Shown: positions 28,831 through 36,964, counted from the stretch's first letter. The stretch: 64,000 nucleotides of DNA from Candidatus Amarolinea dominans (GCA_016719785.1 JADJYJ010000034.1:1-64000); one strand, 5' to 3'. Program-made: numbers and translations. The notes: a model not told the origin generated them from the sequence alone.

Positions 28831-29891
28831 CAGCGCCAGATGCCGGGCACCGCCAGCCCGCACTGCGGACAACAACCGTCGGCCCCGATACGTTGCTCCA
28901 GAATCTGAAAACCTCGGCGCGTCACCAGCCGGGCCTGACACTGCGGACAAACGGTATGTTCCCAATCACCCAGACGCCCCGGCAGATTCCCGGCGTAAAC
29001 ATAGCGTAACCCGGCCTTGCGCCCAATCTCGGCCGCACGGACCAAGTCCTGCGCAACCGTGTGGGCCGGATCACGCATGCGATAGTCCTGGTGAAACGCG
29101 GTGACATGCCAGGGAATGTCAGGCGACAGGCCGACGATGAACTCCGCGGCCGCGGCCAGCTCACCGGGATCATCATTGAAACCGGGCACCACCAACGTGA
29201 CGATTTCGAGCCAGAACCCCAGTTCGAACACCAGGCGAATCCCGTCCAGGACATCAGCAAGCACGGCCCCAAGCTGACGGTAGCGGCGGTCATGCATGGT
29301 CTTCAGGTCAATCTTGTACGCGTCAACCCAGGGCCGCAAAAAAGTGAGAACGGCACGCGTGGCGTTGCCGTTGGAAACAAAGGCCGTGTGCAGGCCACGC
29401 TGGCGGGCCGCTTTGAACACGGCTACGGCCCATTCGCTGGTGATGAGCGGTTCGTTGTAGGAACTGACCACCAGCGCGGCGCCCAGGCGTTGACCAGCGG
29501 CCGCAATCTCTGCAGCCGTGATGGTCTGCGGGGAGGCGCCAGCCAGGTCATCACGCAGCGCCTGCGAGGTCAGCCAGTTCTGGCAATAGTCACAGTGCAG
29601 ATCGCAGCCGAGCATGCCGAAGGTCAGCGCCTGGCTGCCGGGCAAAACATGATTGAACGGCTTCTTCTCCACCGGATCACACTGCAAACCGGCTACGTAG
29701 CCAAACGGCACACGCAAGACGCCGTCGGCGTTGAAGCGCACCTGGCAGATGCCACGTCGGCCAGGGCCAATCTTACACTGATGGGCGCACGCCAGGCAAC
29801 GTACCCAGCCTGGTTTAGCGGTCAACGGTTCCACCAGCAAACCCGGCTCGGTCAGGCGGTCGAGGCGCAGCGCGAGGCTCTCCTGTTTCAT
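28830..29891 (-). CDS. amrS: AmmeMemoRadiSam system radical SAM enzyme
   Basis: A 353-residue radical SAM protein. The 4Fe-4S motif is CDLHCDYC (Cx3Cx2C) after FNHVLPGSQALTFGMLG. Upstream Cys pairs (CLACAHQCKI... GICQVR) match the pyruvate-formate-lyase-activase-like AmrS family, and the C-terminus adds CPQC and CCPQC, a possible zinc or extra Fe-S site. SNGNATRAVLTFLRPWVDAYKIDLK is typical of this group. It starts at ATG 29891, 49 bases after the Memo-family gene, with AGGAAG upstream. Memo, AMMECR1 and this radical SAM protein form a recurrent but poorly understood trio; the AMMECR1 partner is not in this window. It probably makes a radical-based modification of an unknown substrate. Confidence 0.92.
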   Translation of the reverse strand: MKQESLALRLDRLTEPGLLVEPLTAKPGWVRCLACAHQCKIGPGRRGICQVRFNADGVLRVPFGYVAGLQCDPVEKKPFNHVLPGSQALTFGMLGCDLHCDYCQNWLTSQALRDDLAGASPQTITAAEIAAAGQRLGAALVVSSYNEPLITSEWAVAVFKAARQRGLHTAFVSNGNATRAVLTFLRPWVDAYKIDLKTMHDRRYRQLGAVLADVLDGIRLVFELGFWLEIVTLVVPGFNDDPGELAAAAEFIVGLSPDIPWHVTAFHQDYRMRDPAHTVAQDLVRAAEIGRKAGLRYVYAGNLPGRLGDWEHTVCPQCQARLVTRRGFQILEQRIGADGCCPQCGLAVPGIWR

Positions 29892-29940
29892 GTCTACTTC
29901 CTTTCGTCACGACAGCCGGTGCCCTGTGCGGCTTCAGCCT

Positions 29941-30738
29941 TCAGCCAGTGTAGGCCACGGCCGCATAACCAACCACCGTGCTGCGGTCGCCGGCTGTATC
30001 GCCGGAGTTGCGATAGTCGAGCAGATGCGGTTGCCAGGCACATTGGCGTGCAATCTCCATCAGGGTCAGGATAGGCAACATGCCGCAGGCCTGCTTGCGC
30101 CGCACGCCCGCGTCATCCCCAGCCAACAGCGCAGTCAGCAGGGCGCGGTCAAGCACTGTGGCCTGCGCGTAGGGGTGATAGTGACTGAGATCGGAGCTGA
30201 CGATCAAGATGGCGTCGCCGGTCGTGCGCAGTGCGTTGACCAGGGCCGGCGCCGCGTCGCGCGGTTCCACATCGCCGCACAGTAGGGGCACGATGCGCGC
30301 CGCGGGCAGCACCACCTGCAGGAAGGGCAGTTCCACTTCCAGGCAGTGCTCAGGCTCATGCGGCCGTTCAAAGGTGACAAAGGGCGGCCCATAGTCCAGG
30401 AGCTGTGCCCGAACTTCCAGGTCCACGGGCACGGGGCCGAGCGGAGTGGCAAAGGCCGCAAACGCGCTGAGCGCCACGCCATCGAAGGGTACACGGTGCG
30501 CGGGGCCGAATAGAACAACGGCGCCGATCTGGCCGGCCAGGGCGGCCAACGGCTTGAAAGCAGAGGCCGCAATGACGCCAGAATAACGGAACCCGGCATG
30601 AGGCACGATCAACGCCCGGATGCCGGTCAGCGCAGGGGCCTCGGCCTGCGCCAACAACTGCTGCACCTGGCGACGCAGCTCGTCGGCCGCGGCCGGGTAG
30701 AACAGCCCGGCCACCGCGGGCGGCCTGATCCCATTCAT
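29941..30738 (-). CDS. Memo family protein (AmmeMemoRadiSam system protein B)
   Basis: A 265-residue Memo protein, homologous to human MEMO1 and structurally related to extradiol dioxygenases. Metal-ligand type residues are visible in VPHAGFRYSG, LFGPAHRVPF, HEPEHCLEVELPFLQ and SSDLSHYHPYAQA; a Cys in CGMLPILTL matches the conserved Cys of the family. Metal binding or redox chemistry is likely but the reaction is not established. It starts at ATG 30738 and is the first gene of a two-gene operon with the radical SAM enzyme. A consensus promoter lies at 30830-30802 on the minus strand. Confidence 0.92.
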   Translation of the reverse strand: MNGIRPPAVAGLFYPAAADELRRQVQQLLAQAEAPALTGIRALIVPHAGFRYSGVIAASAFKPLAALAGQIGAVVLFGPAHRVPFDGVALSAFAAFATPLGPVPVDLEVRAQLLDYGPPFVTFERPHEPEHCLEVELPFLQVVLPAARIVPLLCGDVEPRDAAPALVNALRTTGDAILIVSSDLSHYHPYAQATVLDRALLTALLAGDDAGVRRKQACGMLPILTLMEIARQCAWQPHLLDYRNSGDTAGDRSTVVGYAAVAYTG

Positions 30739-30761
30739 GTTGCACCTCGTTTCCCAGGCAA

Positions 30762-30790
30762 CCTCTGCGTTTTCGGAGAAAACGCAGAGG
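30762..30790. repeat. Palindrome CCTCTGCGTTTTC-gga-GAAAACGCAGAGG
   Basis: Perfect 13-base arms with a 3-base loop (30762-30774 and 30778-30790) lie in the memo 5' leader. The same palindrome, with one end base changed, sits inside a coding region at 33483-33511. Confidence 0.85.
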
Positions 30791-30801
30791 GCACTGACCG
30801 T

Positions 30802-30830
30802 AGCTTACACGTGTCCCCGCCGGTTGTCAA
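30802..30830 (-). promoter_or_regulatory. Promoter of the memo-amrS operon
   Basis: Minus-strand TTGACA (30830-30825), 17 bases, TAAGCT (30807-30802). Transcription would run through the palindrome at 30790-30762 before reaching the ATG at 30738. Confidence 0.65.
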
Positions 30831-30906
30831 GCGCGAATAGGGGGCCGACGACTGAAACCTTTGCGCAAGCCGTGCGTATCAGAACTGTGGATGATACACG
30901 GCGAGA

Positions 30907-31020
30907 GGTCTTTGGGACTTCCCATCTGGGGCAAGCGCGGCTCCGATGGAAGACCCCAACACCCTGTGGATTGGGCGGTCGCGCACCACTACAGGTACAT
31001 CACGGGAAGTCCCAAAGACC
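30907..31020. repeat. GTCTTTGGGACTTCCC-bounded repeat, copy A
   Basis: 114 bases with perfect 17-base inverted ends (GGTCTTTGGGACTTCCC and GGGAAGTCCCAAAGACC). It sits directly upstream of the ECF sigma gene. The interior (GTGGATTGGGCGGTCGCGCA and onwards) is shared with copy B at 31670-31760 in the same orientation. Confidence 0.88.
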
Positions 31021-31060
31021 CTTGATGCCCGGTAGAGTCTTTCTTTCTCAGGACGGAAAC

Positions 31061-31666
31061 GTGAGCAATCCAGAACAAGAACAAGCCTGGCTAAACCAGG
31101 CGCTGGCAGGGAATCAACAGGCTTTTGGCCGACTGGTGGAGGTGTACCAGGCGCCGGTGTTCAACCTGGCCTACCGCATGTTGGGCAATCCAGGCGAAGC
31201 CGAAGAAGCCGCGCAGGACGCGTTTCTGAAAGCCTTGACGCGCTTGCAGACCTATGATCGCAGCCACAAGTTTTCAACCTGGCTGCTTTCGATCACATCG
31301 CACCAGTGCATTGACCGGCTGCGCCGGCGCCGCTTCACGTGGCTATCCATCGAGGACAACCCCGCCCTGGAATGGTTAGCCAGCAGCAGCGGCCGGCCGG
31401 ATGAATCGGCCCTGCGCCGTGAGGCTGGCGACGAGGTGCGCGCCCAACTCGATCGCCTGGAGCCAACCTATCGCCTGCCGCTGATCTTGCGCTATTGGCA
31501 TGACCTGTCCTACGCGGAGATTGCCGGCGTCATGGGCATCACCGAAGCCGCGGTCAAGTCCAGGCTGCATCGAGCACGCCTGCAGATGGCCGATCACCTG
31601 ACGAAGCGGCCAGCGTCCGCCGTCACCACTGCCCCCCGCCAGTCTGGCGTGGTGCAAGTTCTGTAA
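31061..31666 (+). CDS. ECF-family RNA polymerase sigma factor
   Basis: A 201-residue sigma factor with region 2 (FGRLVEVYQAPVFNLAYRML, then EAEEAAQDAFLKALTRL and the -10 contact region FSTWLLSITSHQCIDRLRR). Region 4 (LDRLEPTYRLPLILRYWHDL, then SYAEIAGVMGITEAAVKSRL) has a clear helix-turn-helix. GTG 61 bases into the 31001 block (31061) is chosen because AGGA lies about 9 bases upstream; an ATG at 31025 would add 12 residues. The much longer frame upstream runs through a repeat and a palindrome and is not coding. It is followed by an anti-sigma gene with a ZAS-type finger, so its activity is probably held at the membrane until an envelope signal arrives. It is bracketed by two repeat copies. 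Confidence 0.93.
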   Translation: MSNPEQEQAWLNQALAGNQQAFGRLVEVYQAPVFNLAYRMLGNPGEAEEAAQDAFLKALTRLQTYDRSHKFSTWLLSITSHQCIDRLRRRRFTWLSIEDNPALEWLASSSGRPDESALRREAGDEVRAQLDRLEPTYRLPLILRYWHDLSYAEIAGVMGITEAAVKSRLHRARLQMADHLTKRPASAVTTAPRQSGVVQVL

Positions 31667-31669
31667 AGA

Positions 31670-31760
31670 GTCTTTGGGACTTCCCGTGGAAGACCCAAAC
31701 ACCCTATGGATTGGACGGTCGCGCACCACTACGGATACATCACGGGAAGTCCCAAAGACC
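31670..31760. repeat. GTCTTTGGGACTTCCC-bounded repeat, copy B
   Basis: 91 bases, with the same inverted ends and same interior orientation as copy A but 23 bases shorter on the left side. It fills the gap between the sigma gene's stop and the anti-sigma gene's ribosome site. Confidence 0.88.
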
Positions 31761-31781
31761 TATCACAGAGGGGTATTTCTG

Positions 31782-32333
31782 ATGCACACGCACATCTCAA
31801 CAGAACAGATCTCACTAGCCCTGGACAGGCGCCTCTCGCCCCAGGAACAAGCAGACGCGCGGGAGCACCTGACCGGCTGCCCAACGTGCAGGCAAGAATG
31901 GGACGCCTGGCACGTCCTCGGCAATCGCTTCTCGCAGGCGCCGCTCATTGGGCCTGCGCCCGGTTTTGTGCAGCGGTTCGAAAAGCGCCTGCAGCAACGC
32001 CGGACCGCCCGCCGCGGTCTGCTGGGCGGCGTCGTCCTGCTGACCGGCTCGGTCTCGCTGTGGAGCCTCATTGCCCTGGTTGGGCTGATCTTCGGCGTCT
32101 CCTGGGTCAGTGCGCACCCGGCTTGGGCCGGCTCGGTGGTGCAATTTGCCGTGCGCCTGGCGCACACCCTGCAACCACTGACCGTCACGCTGCGCCTTTT
32201 CATCAATGGGCTGCTGCAGATTCCGACGCCCGTGCTGTCTATCACCCTGGGCAGCGGCCTGCTCATCATGGCGGTGATCTGGGCGCAGTTGGTCAACTGG
32301 CAGCGCGGTCGCTTGTCCGCCCTGCCCGGCTAA
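31782..32333 (+). CDS. Membrane anti-sigma factor with zinc-finger (zf-HC2) domain
   Basis: 183 residues from ATG 31782 (AGAGGGG about 9 bases upstream). The N-terminal domain (SLALDRRLSPQEQADAREH, LTGCPTCRQEWD) contains His-x3-Cys-x2-Cys, the zinc-binding motif of ZAS anti-sigma factors. Two hydrophobic stretches follow (LLGGVVLLTGSVSLWSLIAL and neighbours; VLSITLGSGLLIMAVIWAQL), so it sits in the inner membrane with the finger in the cytoplasm. By position it should bind the preceding ECF sigma factor. The longer frame upstream runs through repeat copy B and is rejected. The next gene, a polymer-forming membrane protein 88 bases downstream, is a likely regulon or operon member. Confidence 0.92.
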   Translation: MHTHISTEQISLALDRRLSPQEQADAREHLTGCPTCRQEWDAWHVLGNRFSQAPLIGPAPGFVQRFEKRLQQRRTARRGLLGGVVLLTGSVSLWSLIALVGLIFGVSWVSAHPAWAGSVVQFAVRLAHTLQPLTVTLRLFINGLLQIPTPVLSITLGSGLLIMAVIWAQLVNWQRGRLSALPG

Positions 32334-32421
32334 GAGTTGACCTGAAAATAGCCTTGTGACGCAATCCGCCGGATTGCTTGCCAAACTTGAAGCTCCCGCA
32401 GATCAAAAGGAGGTACTTTCT

Positions 32422-33582
32422 ATGTTTTCGAAACGAATACTCGCTGTCCTCAGCGTGTTGGCCGCGCTGCTCTTCGTCAGTGTGGCGCCGGCCCTGGCCC
32501 AGGACGGCGGCGGCGGCAAGGTCATCGTCGGCCAGAGCTATGTGCTGGCTGCCGGAGAGCAGCTGCAGGGCGACCTGGCTGTGCTCGGCGGCAGTGCGCT
32601 CATCGCAGAGGGCGCGGCGGTCAACGGCAACGTCGCGGTTGCCGGCGGCTCGCTGACGGTTGGCGGCAGCATCAACGGCGACGTGGCCGTGTTTGGCGGC
32701 AGTGTCACCCTGCAGGAGACGGCCGTGGTGGAAGGAGACGTAGCCACCTTTGGCGGCGCCTTGACGCAGGCCGAGGGCGCGGTCATCACCGGCCAGTTGG
32801 TCGAAGGTTTTGGCAATCAGGACACGTTCCAACCGCCTACCATGACCGTACCGCAGGCGCCGCAGCCGCCATCGGTCTTGCGCGCCATCCTGAACTACTT
32901 CTGGCAAGTGATGGGCGCCATCGGCTTGGCCCTGGCCCTCGCCGCGCTCGGTCTGCTGGCCATGGTCATGTTCCCGCAGCCGACGGAACGCGTGGCGAAT
33001 GCGGCCGTGGCCGCGCCAGGGGTCACCTTTGGCGTCGGTGTACTGACCTTGCTGATCGTGCTTGGCCTGGCGGCCATCCTGACCGTCACCATCTGTCTGG
33101 CGCCGATCGCGCTCCTGCTGATGCTGGTGGCGGCGGTGGCCTGGGTCTTCTCCTGGGTGGCGCTAGGGTGGCTGGTGGGTCAACGCATCCTGGAAGCGTT
33201 CAAGCTGCGCAATCCCAGCCCGCTGCTGGAAGCCATCCTGGGCATCATCCTGATTACGCTGCTCTGGCGCGCGGTGCCATGCCTGGGCTGGCTCTTCTGG
33301 TTCATCATCACAGCGCTCGGCCTGGGCGCCATCGTGCTGACGCGCTTCGGCACGCAAACCTATCGCAGCACGACAGCCACACCGCCAGGTTCACAACCGC
33401 CGGTCGCGCAGTTGCCCCTGGCGCCCGCGCAGCCATCGGTCGCCGCGGGTGAGCAAGCACTTATGTCAACGACGGACGATGCGCTCTGCGTTTTCTCCGA
33501 AAACGCAGAGCCGTCCGCTTTTCTAAGCGACCTGGAAGACGACCTGCGGGCCGCCGCCGAAAACGAGCCGCCGCCGGCGTAG
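32422..33582 (+). CDS. Secreted polymer-forming (bactofilin-like) protein fused to a multi-pass membrane domain
   Basis: 386 residues from ATG 32422 with a strong ribosome site AAAGGAGGT. A signal peptide (ILAVLSVLAALLFVSVAPAL AQ) leads into about 100 residues of short beta-helix turns with repeated G-D-V/L-A-V-x-G-G-S units (LQGDLAVLGGSALI, INGDVAVFGGSVTL), the bactofilin pattern. About five membrane segments follow (from GAIGLALALAALGLLAMVMF to LGWLFWFIITALGLGAIVLT), then a low-complexity Pro/Ala/Glu tail. Bactofilins usually are soluble and cytoplasmic, so an exported repeat domain anchored by its own membrane part is unusual. It follows the ECF sigma/anti-sigma pair, suggesting an envelope function. 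A palindromic repeat has been absorbed into the tail coding region (33483-33511). Confidence 0.82.
   Translation: MFSKRILAVLSVLAALLFVSVAPALAQDGGGGKVIVGQSYVLAAGEQLQGDLAVLGGSALIAEGAAVNGNVAVAGGSLTVGGSINGDVAVFGGSVTLQETAVVEGDVATFGGALTQAEGAVITGQLVEGFGNQDTFQPPTMTVPQAPQPPSVLRAILNYFWQVMGAIGLALALAALGLLAMVMFPQPTERVANAAVAAPGVTFGVGVLTLLIVLGLAAILTVTICLAPIALLLMLVAAVAWVFSWVALGWLVGQRILEAFKLRNPSPLLEAILGIILITLLWRAVPCLGWLFWFIITALGLGAIVLTRFGTQTYRSTTATPPGSQPPVAQLPLAPAQPSVAAGEQALMSTTDDALCVFSENAEPSAFLSDLEDDLRAAAENEPPPA
33483..33511. repeat. Palindrome GCTCTGCGTTTTC-tcc-GAAAACGCAGAGC within a coding region
   Basis: Perfect 13-base arms, the same element as at 30762-30790, here translated as part of the C-terminal tail of the bactofilin-like protein (ALCVFSENAEPS). 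Confidence 0.88.
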
Positions 33583-33588
33583 AATCAA

Positions 33589-33671
33589 AGAGACCCGGTT
33601 TCTGCGAGAAACCGGGTCTCTGATCAGGGCCAGACAAAGAAACCCGGTTTCTGTGAGAAACCGGGTTTCTG
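33589..33671. terminator. Two consecutive AGAAACCCGGTTTCT hairpins between converging genes
   Basis: AGAGACCCGGTTTCT/AGAAACCGGGTCTCT (33589-33621) and AGAAACCCGGTTTCT/AGAAACCGGGTTTCT (33639-33671) each have 15-base perfect arms and a 3-base loop. They fill the gap between two convergent genes, so they may act as a bidirectional terminator, though there is no long T run. Repetitive extragenic palindromes are an alternative. Confidence 0.7.
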
Positions 33672-33675
33672 GTAT

Positions 33676-34708
33676 TCAGAAGATCTTCGTCAGTTCATCG
33701 GCGCCGAACTCGCGCAGCGGCACCCAGCCGCGCTGCGGGTGCCATTCCTGCACCCCCTGGGCTGCGGGCACCACCTGGCCGATGCGGGCGAACGGAATGG
33801 CGGCCGCGTGACAGGCAGCCGCCAGCGCGGCCACATCGGCAGGCGCCACCGTCGCCAGCAAGCCACCGCTGGCGATCATGCCCAGCGGGTCGAGACCGTA
33901 GATCTGGCCCAGCGTCACCGCTTCGGGCAGCAGCGGGACCAGGGCCAGATCAACCTGCAGACCGACGCTGGCCGCGGCCGCAACCTCCCACAGGCCGGTA
34001 GCCACACCGCCTTCGGTCGGATCGTGCAGCGAGTGAACCGGCGCCTGGCTGCACACGAGCTGTGCGGCGCGCACCACGCTGATGCCGGGGTCGTGCAAGA
34101 AACCCTGCACGCGACCGATGAAAGCCTCGTCCACGCCGCGGCGGCGCAGATCAGCGGCTTTTTCACGGGCAATCAGCGCAGCGCCTTCGATGGGCGCCTG
34201 GCGGATGAACAGCACCGCATCGCCAACCTGCGCGCCGGCCGTCATCACCAGGTCGTTGGGCGCCACCTCGCCCAGGAGCGTGCCGCAGACGAGGGGGCGG
34301 TCGAGGCCGTGGGTGATCTCAGTGTGGCCCCCGGCCAGCGCGATGCCCAGGTCGGCGCAAGCCGCATGGATCTGCGCGAAGATGGATTCCACCAACGCCA
34401 CGCTGGTCTGCCCGGCCGGCAACAGCACCGTGGCCAGAAACCAGCGCGGCCGTGCGCCCATCGTCGCCACATCGTTGGCATTGACATGAACCGCATACCA
34501 GCCGATCTCATCAGTAGCAAAGGTGATGGGATCGGTCTTGGCAATCAGCAGGCAGCCGGCCGGCGGCAGGGCTGTCGTCCGGAAATCAATGACGGCCGCA
34601 TCCTCACCGCTGCGCGCCAACCAGCAGGCGCTCATCGGGCAGGCTGAAGCGGTGCAACAGGCGATCGAGCAGCGCGGGCGGCAGCTTGCCCGTTGAAAGC
34701 ATAGTCAT
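33676..34708 (-). CDS. HypE/AIR-synthase-related protein, apparent frameshift near the N-terminus
   Basis: The main frame (34635-33676) encodes an AIR synthase-like ATPase. It shows the N-terminal GEDAAVIDF, HVNANDVATMGARPRWFLAT, ALAGGHTEITHGLDRP, HDPTEGGVATGLWEVA and GMIASGGLLATV, as in HypE and its relatives. The expected start lies upstream in another frame: ATG 34708 gives MTMLSTGKLPPALLDRLLHR and FSLPDERLLVGA, which should run into RSGEDAAVIDF. Joining them needs two bases in the GCGCGC run at 34612-34617, so a consensus error is likely. HypE dehydrates the carbamoyl group during NiFe-hydrogenase maturation, but no other hyp genes are here and stand-alone HypE-like proteins exist, so the exact role is uncertain. 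It begins 6 bases after the dockerin gene ends. Confidence 0.82.
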
Positions 34709-34714
34709 GATGGC

Positions 34715-36964
34715 CTACTGGCACCCCCACTGGCCCCACGCGCCGGCCGCGGCCGCCACATCGGCCACGTCAATCACGCCATCGGGCGCCAGGTCGTACA
34801 GGCGGTTCCAGGCCGGGTCGCTGCTGACCAGGCCAAAGTGCGCGGCCACGGCCAACAGGTCATTGACGCCCACCTGACAGCTGCAATCAATATCCGCCGC
34901 CAGGCACGCCGCATAGGTCACGCTCAGCTTGGCCGCGAACACCGGATTGCCCTCGTACGCCAGGGCATCGAAGTAGCCGGCATTGGCGGGGTCGCTCGTC
35001 AACAGCAGCGCCAGCGCGTTGCCGCTCTGCCAGGCCGGCCGGTTGACCACTTCCTGCACCACGCGGCTGAGGTCCGGCGAGGAGACCCAATCGAGCGGCT
35101 CGGTGCTCGTCACCGTCCAGGGGACATTGGCCGCGGTGCGCGGCATTTGCAGCGGCGGCATAGTGGCAAAGTCGGCCGGGTTATCGAGCGCGGCGCCTTC
35201 GATCTTCAGCGTCACGGATGGAAAAGCCGCGGGGTGATAGCTGCGATAGAGCAAGACGGCCGCCTGCGTGATGCGCACATGGAAAGGAATGTCCACCTGG
35301 GCAAAGCGCGCGCCGCTCACCAGGTGGTTGCCGGCCGAATTGCCCAGGCGCAAGACAATGCTGACAAGATCAACCAGGCCGCTGCCGAGACGCTGCGTGG
35401 CGTCATCGTTGCCGGCTATCACCTGCCCCCACAGCACCGTCGTGTTGGGCGTGGGCGTCGCGGTAGGCGTCGGCGTGGGCGTTTGCGTGGCGGTTGGGGT
35501 GGGCACATCCGTGGGGGGAATCCGGGTATCCGGGAAATCGAAAAGGCGGGTAGCGCCGGCCAGCAGTTCAAAATCCACCAGGTTGGAGGAAGGCGGTGAG
35601 GTGTAGCCGGGCGGATCGGTTTCCTGCAGGCGATAGGCGCCGGCTGTCACATCGCGGAAGATGAACGCGCCGTCAGCGCCGGTGGTGAAGCGGCTGACCA
35701 GCCCGCCCCCAGGCAACAACAGGTCTACCAGGGCCGCGGCCAGCCCCGGCTCGCCAACATCCCGCATGCCGTCGCCGTCCAGGTCGTCAAAGACAACGCC
35801 GCCTACGTGTCCGCTGTTGGGCAGGGGCGTTGGTGTTCCGGTGGGCGTGGCCGCCGGCGTCGGCGAAATAGTGGGGGTGCGCGTGGGCGTCGGTGTCGGC
35901 GACATAGTAGAGGTGGGAGTGACGGTGGGGGTGGCGGCGGGGCCGGCGCTGTAGGCCAGGATCTTGCCGTCGTGCGTCACCGCCCAGCCGTGGCTGGCGT
36001 CCACAAAGTCGGCTTCCCAAATCAGCGCCGTGGCGGGAATGTCGGTGATGCGCGTCCAGGCGCCCCCACCGTTCATGGTGTGATACATGCGGCCGTCGTA
36101 ATTCTCACCGCCCACGCGATAGCCGCCCACGGCCCACCCTTCCTGCGTGTTGACCATCTCGATGTCGAACAAATCAACGCTATTGATAGACATCTGGGTA
36201 GTGAAGCTGAGGCCGGCATTGGTGGTGTAGTAGATCAGGCCGCCCTGGCCGGCGAAGTAGCCGCTGCTGGCGCTGAAAAAGTGCAGGCCGAGCAGGTCGC
36301 CCTGCGGCGCAAAGCGTCGCGTCCAGGAGGCGCCGCTGTCGGTTGAAATGGCCATCGTGGCGCCATTACCGGCGCCATAGCAGGTGCTGCCAAAACAGAC
36401 GAACTCCCAAATCACCACACTACCGCCGGGAAAGAACTCATGCCAACTGGCGCCGCCGTTGGTGGAACGGAACGAATGGCCATTGGTGCCGCCAGCCAGC
36501 ACCAGGCTGCTGTTAGCCAGGTAAGCGGTGTAGAGATAGCCGCCGTAGTTGGGCATGGCGGAGAGCGCCCAAGTGACGCCGCCGTCGCTGGTGCGAATCG
36601 CCTGGCCGGTGATGCCCACGCTCAGGCAGGTCACCGTGGAAAGGCAATCAATGCCGCCTTGCCAACCCGAAACCTGCGCCGGCAGGTTGCTGCGCCCCCA
36701 GGACGCGCCGCCATTGGTGGTCTTAAGGACGTAAGGATCGCCCTGGAATCCCCAGTCGGGGCCGCCCACGGCATAGCCCAGGTCAGTCGTCAACATGCGA
36801 ATACCGCGCAGGGTGATGCCCGCCGGGGCCTGGTATTGCACGGCCCAGGAAGCAAGCGGCACGGCCGCGGCTGAACGTGAGCCAGAAGGAGTAAAAGCGC
36901 CGACGGCCGCTTGCAGACCGAAAAGGCAGGCGCCAATAAGCAAAAAGTGTAAGCGTATAGCCAT
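34715..36964 (-). CDS. Secreted YCF48-like beta-propeller protein with SdrD-B-like, DNRLRE-like and dockerin domains
   Basis: 749 residues with a signal peptide (LHFLLIGACLFGLQAAVGAF). Residues about 45-345 are sialidase/YCF48-type propeller repeats (TTNGGASWGRSNLP, TSDGGVTWALSAMP, STDSGASWTRRFAP). A Pro/Thr linker (TPTPTPTRTPTISPTP) leads to an SdrD-B/Cna-B-like domain (GVVFDDLDGDGMRDVGEPGL). A second linker precedes a DNRLRE-like segment (ITQAAVLLYRSYHPAA). The C-terminus is a type I dockerin-like pair (DIDCSCQVGVNDLLAVAAHF and PDGVIDVADVAAAAGAWG) that binds calcium and, in some systems, cohesins. No cohesin gene is seen. It is probably a cell-surface or secreted adhesive protein. Confidence 0.85.
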   Translation of the reverse strand: MAIRLHFLLIGACLFGLQAAVGAFTPSGSRSAAAVPLASWAVQYQAPAGITLRGIRMLTTDLGYAVGGPDWGFQGDPYVLKTTNGGASWGRSNLPAQVSGWQGGIDCLSTVTCLSVGITGQAIRTSDGGVTWALSAMPNYGGYLYTAYLANSSLVLAGGTNGHSFRSTNGGASWHEFFPGGSVVIWEFVCFGSTCYGAGNGATMAISTDSGASWTRRFAPQGDLLGLHFFSASSGYFAGQGGLIYYTTNAGLSFTTQMSINSVDLFDIEMVNTQEGWAVGGYRVGGENYDGRMYHTMNGGGAWTRITDIPATALIWEADFVDASHGWAVTHDGKILAYSAGPAATPTVTPTSTMSPTPTPTRTPTISPTPAATPTGTPTPLPNSGHVGGVVFDDLDGDGMRDVGEPGLAAALVDLLLPGGGLVSRFTTGADGAFIFRDVTAGAYRLQETDPPGYTSPPSSNLVDFELLAGATRLFDFPDTRIPPTDVPTPTATQTPTPTPTATPTPNTTVLWGQVIAGNDDATQRLGSGLVDLVSIVLRLGNSAGNHLVSGARFAQVDIPFHVRITQAAVLLYRSYHPAAFPSVTLKIEGAALDNPADFATMPPLQMPRTAANVPWTVTSTEPLDWVSSPDLSRVVQEVVNRPAWQSGNALALLLTSDPANAGYFDALAYEGNPVFAAKLSVTYAACLAADIDCSCQVGVNDLLAVAAHFGLVSSDPAWNRLYDLAPDGVIDVADVAAAAGAWGQWGCQ

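Noticed and set aside
30737..31060. A long N-terminal extension of the ECF sigma frame
   Set aside because: It runs through the memo leader palindrome and repeat copy A; GTG 31061 has a ribosome site and fits the family start.
33676..34708. HypE as evidence for a NiFe-hydrogenase maturation locus
   Set aside because: No hypA-D, hypF or hydrogenase genes are nearby and HypE-like proteins also occur alone.
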